Assembly (NCBI GenBank): GCA_024305745.1
Contig: JAHRBS010000003.1
Span: 248,001 to 312,000, forward strand
DNA: 64,000 nucleotides
Reading direction: 5' to 3'
From: Polyporus tsugae
Taxonomy: Eukaryota; Basidiomycota; Agaricomycetes; Polyporales; Polyporaceae
Position 1 is the stretch's first letter, and each line of letters starts with the position of its first letter. Positions 57,480-64,000 of this stretch are shown piece after piece. Under the pieces are notes generated by a model. It ran no database searches and was not told the DNA's origin. It saw nothing but the letters and a program-made list of their open reading frames with translations. Made by a program: the position numbers and the translations under genes.

Positions 57480-59281
57480 AATGCCCTCACAATTAGCCAA
57501 GATGTGGTCAAAGATGATCAGGAGGAAGAGCTCGAATCATATGACTCCGCTGTTGAGATTGATGAATAGCTTGCACATGAAGATCTGGACTTGAACTTTG
57601 AGACCAATATGGAGAATTTCAGCCCGCACATCACTCCCCGCTTTCAACAGCTCCCTGTGAATACAGAAGGCATGGGCGATGATCTGAGCGAAGGTGCTTC
57701 GACTGTTCCAACAAAGCGGAAGGCCAACCATGAGACCATGTTCACTGCACTCAAGGCTGCATCAAAAAATGTTGTCGGAAACTCGACACTGCAGCTGTAC
57801 ATCCGGTATGTGATTATATGCCTCTATTTGGGAGTAATATCTCAGCTCTCTTTTGGTATACTGTAGCCTGTGAATTCTGTTCATTGCATTCTGTCTGACA
57901 CATGGCTTCATTCAGCACGAGAGCAAGTTCGACAGCACACAACCCAACTTTCTGTCTGACCTCCCAAATTGGATCGCACTCTGGGTCATGGACAAGTAAG
58001 TCAGTCAAGTTGTCCCTGATGCACCTCTGCATAAACTAACACATACAATGGCTCAAACATGAAGGTGCAATGATATGGATATTCATACCGGGCAGGTCAA
58101 GGCCCTTCATATCCATCAAGGGTTGTATAACATGGCACAGAAGATGCGTGCAGCGATGACACACAAGTTTGGATGGGACTACCAGCTGGGAACTCAGGCT
58201 TGGCAGGAGCATCCTGTAACAGAAAAATATGTTGGGAACCCTTCATTGTCTGTGGTCCTTTTGCAGTATATGGTTAGCCTCCGCCGCCGCAAGGTACGCG
58301 CATTTACATTTGGGGGCATTTACCAGTGATTTATGCTCCTATGACTCCTAACTGCAGGCTCATTCTGGAGAAGAGGTCACCAGTGCTCGTGCAATTGATG
58401 AGCGCACACTGAAGATGCTCTGGCTCTTCAATATCCGGGTTGAGGACACAGGCCGCACGTCTGTCTCACGGAAAGAGTTGGAAAAGGATTCGGCAAAGTG
58501 GGGAGGGCGGAACGTGCGTATCATGCTGCATGCGCTATATTTGATTTCGATGCTATGCCTGTTGCAGTATGATGAAGCCCTCCACATCATGTGGAGTGAT
58601 ATCTTTGTTGAGAAGCGAGAGGGTGGGAAGTACTGGATTGAGCTTCAATTGCCCTTTCGAAAGACTCACCCGACTGGCGGTGAGTACACTTCTCACCACC
58701 CCATACCATTCACATCTCATACACCACAGATTGGTGAACAGGGATTGCCCCTTTTGTCCTATGGGGTCCCGACCAGGAACGGCCTTGGATGTGTCCGGTG
58801 TGGGCCCTTTCAGAATGGTCTGCTGCTTGTAGAAATATGGGCATCCAGCATGATGGGTATGTTTTCCGCAAAAAGATTGGGGCAAACTAAATCAGTGCTG
58901 ATATTGAGGCTGCAATGGTGTGTATTCCTCTAGCTTTTCTGTGATATATTCACCTTGCTGACGATCTGAAAAACTTCGGAATCATTTTTAGAATGCTTTC
59001 GAAACAACCTGCTCGACATTAACGTCGACCCCCGACCGTACGGCACTTACTCCTTCCGGCGGGGCGGGTGCCAGTACCTCGCAATGGTGCTCTGGTGGCC
59101 CTTCCGGGATATCTGCTCATGGGGCAGTTGGTCACCCAAGTTTGACAACCCAGGCACAATCTTCAAATACCTTCTTTCCTGGATAGACACACCCCTCATC
59201 GAGCGGGAGGATTACTTTAATCCTGATCAGCTGGCCTCTGACCCATGCCAGACATGCGGTCGTACCTGTGCCTGTGCTTAA
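57480..59281 (+). pseudogene. Crypton-like tyrosine recombinase, interrupted
   Basis: Tyrosine recombinases of fungal Cryptons cut and rejoin DNA through a tyrosine nucleophile. Readable blocks: an N-terminal part (MENFSPHITPRFQQLP, TVPTKRKANHETMFTALKAA, STLQLYIRY), then VKALHIHQGLYNMAQKMRAAM, THKFGWDYQLG, NPSLSVVLLQYMVSLRRRK, ARAIDERTLKMLWLFNIRVE. The catalytic domain follows: RIMLHALYLISMLCLLQYDE-ALHIMWSDIF, LPFRKTHPTGG, GYVFRKKIGAN. An in-frame TAA (58888-58890) follows, then ECFRNNLLDINVDPRPYG, YSFRRGGCQYLAMVL, FDNPGTIFKYLLSW (candidate nucleophile Tyr) and a Cys-rich end CQTCGRTCACA. The Arg-I position reads Gln (LLQYDEA) and the HxxR His reads Tyr (TYSFRR), so catalysis is probably lost as well. 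Confidence 0.75.
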
Positions 59282-61060
59282 AATATGCTATTACACTATC
59301 ATACACTACGAACGAGATAGAGCACAAGTCTAACTATATAATGCAAAAGAAATGTTCATTGTTGTCACAACATACACAGGATGCTGCCATTGCGCCCCAC
59401 AACCTCTATCCACAATGCACTGAAACAACCATCCTCCCACCCTTGCTCTGACCACACCACCACATGTCATTGAAGGTGAGCTCATATTGTGGAGCTCAGC
59501 AATGAGCTTGCTCACCTTCTCAGTCCATATCATGTTGACCTTCTGCGCATACAGAGTTGCATCCCATATGCACGCTGTCCGCCCACTGTCCATGCATTCC
59601 CATATGCGAATAGATCGTCGATCTTCTGCGCACATGGAGTCACGTCCATACACGTCCATATGTCCCATATGCGCGCTATCCACCATGTCATTGTTTGATT
59701 GTCCATCGTTGTTTCCGTCGCAAGTGTGCATCCATTGTGTTGTTGTCTGTGTGTTCTGTCATGCCTGTTGTTCGTCTGTCTGTGCATGTGTCGTCGGCCT
59801 GTGCATGTTGTCCACTCGTCTGTGCGCGTGTTGTCTGTCTGTGAGCACTAGTGGTACCAGAGCCTCCCTTTCCCATCCACATTGAACCGCATCCAGTCGA
59901 CGGTCTCCTTGACATCATCCGACATTGACTGTCATGTTGATTGTTGTCCCTTGTCCACATTGTCGTCCGGTTGTCCATCCTCGTCCATCATCCGTCCATC
60001 GTCCGGTCATCCATTGTCATCCGGCCGTCCGGTCATCCATTGTTGTCCGGTGGTCCAGTCATCCATTGTCGCCCAGTCGTCCATCATCCACGTCGTCCGT
60101 CTGGTGTGATCGTCCGTCTGGTGGGCAGACGTCGTCCGTTTGTTGATTGGCACATCCAGTCTGGGGAGCACTCAACAAAAACTGAATCAGAAACAGCCTT
60201 GAAAATGCGACACTCACTGTCTTCTCTGGGCCATCTTGTAGAGCAGAAGTTGGAGGTGGTGCAACGAGAAATGAAGTATAAAACCACATACCAGTGATTC
60301 CTGAATCCTACCATTCTTCTCCCATAGACAGTCCCACACTGACAAATTCAACCGGCTCTCCATTGCTGACCTGTTGGTGAGCAATGTCATCCAATCCAGG
60401 AGGGGAGCAATGTTGTCAGGCCACTGGCAGGAGGTCGTCCAGAGAGGAGGAGTTAGACAGAGCAGCTTTGGGAAGCATAGAGCAGAAAAGCACTACATCG
60501 TGCCCGGTGGTGCCACGTACTCAAAACTCATAGGAGGTAAGTGAGGGGGGAGGAATGCAGTGAGGCTGGTGGAAGATAAAGAAAAGGTTAGCATGCTAGT
60601 GCACGCACTGCTGCCCGGGGCGCTAAACTCCGGACATTGCCAGAACATGGCTGAACAGGCATACTTTTTATGCACCCTTCTCTCATCTGGAGAAGTTTAG
60701 GGAAAACTTTTGAGTATATAAACAGTAGGTTTAGATGAAGTACTACACAATTTGGGGAAAATATTGATCCCGACCTTCAACTGGCATATCTTATGGCATC
60801 CGCTATTGAGGGCTCGAAGTGAGCGCTTAGGTTTCCATTTTGGACATCGAGACCAGATGCCCAGGTTTGAATGTTGGATGTTGGATGTTGGAGCGGTTGC
60901 AGAGCACGACAAAGATGCCGACACCGACGATGCCAAATCAGCCAAGATGCATAATACCAGAGATACTGTATATGTACAATGATAAGTACAGGCACAATAT
61001 AATACAACCAAGAGCAACATGCTATTCGCTATTCGTACATGTACATACACCTGGACATCA
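59282..61060. other. Element interior with degenerate minisatellite; no gene
   Basis: 59500-59720 contains repeated short motifs of the type gtccatatg/catatgc; 59930-60140 is a degenerate array of gtccggtcatccattgt-like units. ORFs crossing these repeats are repeat artefacts. 60380-60720 shows nothing recognisable. Confidence 0.5.
59930..60140. repeat. Degenerate minisatellite (gtccgg / catccattgt units)
   Basis: At least eight imperfect copies of a unit of about 10-20 bp alternating gtccg(g) and catccattgt. Units vary in length and sequence, so the array is old or diverged. Confidence 0.7.
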
Positions 61061-61900
61061 TCAGTCAACAGTGAGATCAATCACATCCACATCGTCATCA
61101 GCATCATTACCGGTGAGGTCAATGACCTGCGAAGAGCTAGTACCCGAGCATGAGTATCCGGCGAGCAAAGAAGACGCGGATGGTGGCAATGGGGACAACA
61201 ATGGCTGCAGCATTGACAGAGAGAACCGAAGGGATGCGCATGGTGCTGAGCTCAAATTAGAGGGGTAGCGGGCGTGTGAGGTGTGTGCAGGAGGCTTGTG
61301 GGAACGCTGCACCGTTAGGTCAGAAAGGAGCCTGCTGGCTCTGTCCTCTGTGATGACTGATGCCGGCACCCAAGTGGACAGTTTGCCTACCCCCGGGAAT
61401 GCGTCGAGGGAGGAATCAAGGACAGAGATGGTGGCATCGCAGATGGGGGAGATATCCACTGTCAACTAGTACTCAACATAGCCAGAGGTATGGCGTGTGC
61501 GGGTCTTGCTGCAAGAAATGCTATCGAGAATGAGACAAGTATCCTGCCAAATGCAAACACGGTTTATCAGCATCAAGAATGAAAGTGAGGTGCAGTGCAG
61601 ACATACATTCTTAGAGATCTGATGTCCTGCCCACTCTAGCCCATGCCTCTCCGTGCCAAGGAGGCGCATGACGACAGCAGGCCATACGGACTTGGCCATC
61701 TTGGCCACCACCGTCTTCTCATCCCACGAGAAGAGCTTCTTATAAAGCTGTGCGATTCTCGCAATGAGGAACCACGCAGAACATCTGAATTTGGCGTCGA
61801 GTGGGATACAGTCCCTGCCAGTCGTCACCAGGCGAACATAGGCCATCACTACATCAACATTGGGGAAATCATCCGGAATGGATGTAGTGAGGGCTGTCAT
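61061..61900 (-). pseudogene. Unassigned ORF with tandem SUMO-interaction-like motifs, interrupted by one amber codon
   Basis: Exon 1 61900-61607 (MTALTTSIPDDFPNVD, DAKFRCSAWFLIARIAQLY, FSWDEKTVVAKMAKSVWP, GTERHGLEWAGHQISKN) splices in phase to an exon at 61543 (DTCLILDSISCSKTRTRH, TSGYVEY). A single TAG (61468-61466) follows, and the same frame continues without another stop for 134 codons: LTVDISPICDATISVLDSS, WVPASVITEDRASRLLSDL, VQRSHKPP, ending SQVIDLTGNDADDDVDVIDL-TVD. The two hydrophobic VIDLT cores flanked by acidic residues look like SUMO-interacting motifs. The sense continuity across the stop suggests one ancestral protein of about 258 residues. I do not recognise the family. Location among mobile-element ORFs suggests it is element-borne (inference). 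Confidence 0.55.
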
Positions 61901-62520
61901 GAATGCTCCATTCGGCGCCCACTACTAGTGCCTTAGTTTCCTTTTTGGGACGATCTACTTCTCACATTGTACTTATTGTTCTCCGTTGCATTGTATCTCG
62001 TCCTTTGTTCCTCAGCACAATAGCTCCTTATTGTCTGTCGTTGCTATTGTTCCGTTTCCATTGTTCACCCGTGTCCATAGTTACCTATTGTCCCCAGGTT
62101 CTCATTGTCCTCTATACGTATATAAGGACCTGTACTTTGCTGCCTGGAGACCTCAGTTTTGACCTCTTGTCTCCAGGTAAGCCTCGCTGTATTTCCCTCG
62201 TTAGTTACCTCACTCAATACATCTTGTCTCCAGCCCTGACTATCGAGCCTTGCTCTGCTCTCGCTGCACAAGTGCTTGTTGGCGCTCCTGCTCGTCTCGT
62301 ACGTATCCCTGATCCTTACTCGATGTCCAGTTGTAACATTAGGTCGAAACTTCTCCACGAGCACCAGTGCACCTTTCCCCCAGGAGTTTACACACATTTA
62401 TCATTCCCCTTTCCCCTCGTATGGTACGCACTCAGATCCTCTGTGTTGGCCTAGCATAGTGCGCGCTCTAGTCACACCATCGGATGTGGTCTTGATTCAA
62501 CTCGAGGCTTGCCACTTTCA
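61901..62520 (+). other. Candidate 5' LTR of a gypsy-like retrotransposon
   Basis: A U3-like stretch with repeated attgt(c/t)c motifs (61965-62110), a TATA box TATATAAGG (62119-62127), a pyrimidine-rich leader and an end in CA at 62519-62520 followed by a PBS-like tggtacagtgcgcgg (62522-62536). The left boundary is not resolved and the matching 3' LTR would be outside the window. Confidence 0.4.
62119..62127 (+). promoter_or_regulatory. TATA box in the candidate LTR
   Basis: TATATAAGG, about 1.17 kb upstream of the gag Met at 63291. Confidence 0.5.
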
Positions 62521-62735
62521 GTGGTACAGTGCGCGGAAAGCTCCTAACCCGAGACCCCGGCACTGACAGAAGTGGTCCGCCTCACGGCATGGGAGGCTAG
62601 AGAAAGGTGGCGAAACAAAGCCAAGGCAGGACACCCCTGGGCTCATGTCCCTCGTGGTTAAGACACAGCAATAGGCCAAGGAGGCTGAGCAGACAGTGTT
62701 GGATTGTGCACCCGCCGTCTCTGTTCCTTGAATAG

Positions 62736-62966
62736 GAAGCAAGTTCCAACAACCTGGCGAGCTGCAGTACATACGGGCACGTCTTCCACGTCATCGCGGT
62801 CGAAGACCAGCATTGGCACAAGTTTGACTCACGGTGGTACATCTGCGAACAACAACCCTGCCCCAACCGGTCGAACACCTTTGACTGGGACGAGGAAAGC
62901 TGGTCTCAGTATCCCAGTTTTGTCGCAACCGCCCCAGAGCAAAACAATCTCATCACCCAGTCATGA
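62736..62966 (+). other. Possible N-terminal gag-region exon
   Basis: Open frame after an AG (aatag, 62731-62735) reading YGHVFHVIAVEDQHWHKFDS then RWYICEQQPCPNRS and FDWDEESWSQYPSF to a TGA at 62964. The Trp- and Cys-rich composition looks coding, and it precedes gag on the same strand. No Met and no clear join to the downstream gag frame. Confidence 0.35.
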
Positions 62967-63290
62967 CCCAGAGTCCCCAACAACCGCCTCCCATGAGCAG
63001 CCTCTGCTGCTGCAATCAGCCGACCAGGCACACATCCCCCTAGCCGTGCTCCTAGTCGTATCCCCACTCCCAGCGGATCACCCTCGTTGGGATCCATTTC
63101 ACTTGGCCAAGCACTTATGCTAGCCAGTGACCATATTGCACAATAAACATCCAACCCCCCACCCACACCCTCTCCGGCAGGGACCCCTCCACAACAAACT
63201 GTTGTTCTTAACACCCCGAGTAGTCCCTCACCCATGCCAAGTCCCTCACCTGTGCCAAGTCCCTCTCCACCCTCATCACCCACTTCCATC

Positions 63291-64000
63291 ATGGCCACGC
63301 CCGCCCCCTTCGATGTTTCCAAACTCCTCTCTCAAATCGCCCCTCGCGAGTATGATGGAAAACTCGTGCAGGAAGGGCTTTGCTTTGTAGCTAATGCCCG
63401 CATCTACTACGACCTTCTCGAGGCGCAAGGAGTCGCACACGAGATCCGCTGGATCATGATCCTCAACAAGTTGACCGGTGGCGCTGCGGAGTGGGCCGGC
63501 CCATACATCGTCATGGTGGCCAGCGGCAATGTTGCATGGTCAGACTTTGTGGCCTTTGAAGGGTCATTCAAGGTGCACTTCTGCGCTGCAAACGACGAGG
63601 AAGCAGCCGTTGCAGAACTCGCCAAACTCTGCAAGGCTTCGCATCGGCTTGGCACCATCAAGGACTATACCAGTCGGTTCAATGCCATCGCTGCTCGCAC
63701 CAGGTTCGGTGATGCGGATAAGCGCAAACGGTACCACATGGCACTCCCTTACAAGATCAAGAACACCTTTGCGACCACAGCGCACGACATCTCGGACCTC
63801 GCCAACCAGCAACTTGCCGTGTGCGAGGAGGAACAACCGAAGCAATTTGGATAGAAGAAGAAGGGCGAAAAGGCAGCCGCCTCCGGTTCGGGCAAGAAGA
63901 AGTTCGACAGAGAGTGCTGGAACTGCGGCAAGAAAGGACATCCCGCGTGGCGCTGCCCAAAGCCCAAAGTCGAGGGCCAATGGGCTGCCTCTTCTTCCTC
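63291..64000 (+). pseudogene. Ty3/gypsy-type gag with CCHC zinc knuckle, amber-interrupted, cut by window edge
   Basis: Gag is the structural capsid and nucleocapsid protein of LTR retrotransposons. From Met 63291 (MATPAPFDVSKLLSQIAP) the frame encodes a retrotransposon-gag fold: GKLVQEGLCFVANARIYYDL, WIMILNKLTGGAAEWAGPY, WSDFVAFEGSFKVHF, AAVAELAKLCKASHRLGTIK, YTSRFNAIAARTRF and YHMALPYKIKNTFA. A TAG at 63852-63854 interrupts after KQFG. The same frame continues with a Lys-rich linker and a zinc knuckle CWNCGKKGHPAWRC (63915-63956; Cys-x2-Cys-x4-His-x4-Cys complete), running off the right edge. Downstream pol is outside the window. An upstream Met at 63234 in a Pro/Ser repeat is an alternative start. 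Most likely an inactive copy. Confidence 0.8.

Noticed and set aside
59930..60140. Direct-repeat array considered as a CRISPR
   Set aside because: Units are short, imperfect and lack unique spacers, and the genome is eukaryotic.
59487..60297. Several ORFs of 70-130 codons with Cys/Ser or Arg/Ser-rich translations
   Set aside because: They run through the degenerate minisatellite and reflect repeat periodicity, not coding.
1..64000. tRNA, rRNA and other structured RNA genes
   Set aside because: I found no convincing tRNA cloverleaf or rRNA signature by eye; a covariance-model search would be needed to exclude them.

Overview
The window reads as nuclear DNA of a filamentous mushroom-forming fungus (Agaricomycetes, Basidiomycota). 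Evidence: dense short introns (about 45-65 nt, GT..AG), a GC-rich coding style, and families that are expanded in this group: FunK1 fungal-specific protein kinases, multi-pass DUF6533 membrane proteins, a dye-decolorizing peroxidase (DyP), a CmcJ-like oxidoreductase, a Ty3/gypsy-type gag and a Crypton-like tyrosine recombinase. The DyP suggests a wood- or litter-decaying species; that is inference.

Layout. 1-527: 5' part of a DyP gene running off the left edge. 2.2-5.7 kb (+) and 16.25-19.6 kb (-): two arms of a roughly 3.4 kb inverted duplication, each carrying a FunK1-type pseudokinase gene. Between them lie two single-pass membrane protein genes (6.97-9.2 kb, -; 9.68-10.8 kb, +) and an intact FunK1 gene with a normal catalytic loop (12.0-15.3 kb, -). 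21.9-22.9 kb: CmcJ-like oxidoreductase with a clear TATA box. 23.2-29.9 kb (-): two copies of a DUF6533-centred segment plus a FunK1 remnant fused to a pyridoxal kinase 3' fragment. 31.3-42.2 kb is the single-copy housekeeping core: a LisH-domain putative transcription regulator, a multi-START lipid-binding membrane protein, and a divergently transcribed pyridoxal kinase. 43.0-50.6 kb (+): three more DUF6533 genes or relics and another truncated FunK1, the same families as at 23-29 kb but in opposite orientation and different order. 51.3-53.1 kb: a broken FAD monooxygenase. 53.7-64 kb: mobile-element territory with a SAP-domain ORF head-to-head with a tyrosine recombinase, an unassigned ORF with paired SUMO-interaction-like motifs, and the 5' part of a gypsy-like retrotransposon.

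The main story is repeated segmental duplication of FunK1 / DUF6533 / pyridoxal-kinase-derived DNA around a stable core, followed by decay. Almost every duplicate carries its own private lesion (1-17 nt indel, nonsense codon, lost start codon, truncated kinase domain), while the core genes splice cleanly into full-length frames. All exon coordinates were derived by hand from splice consensus and frame continuity and were not checked against transcripts.
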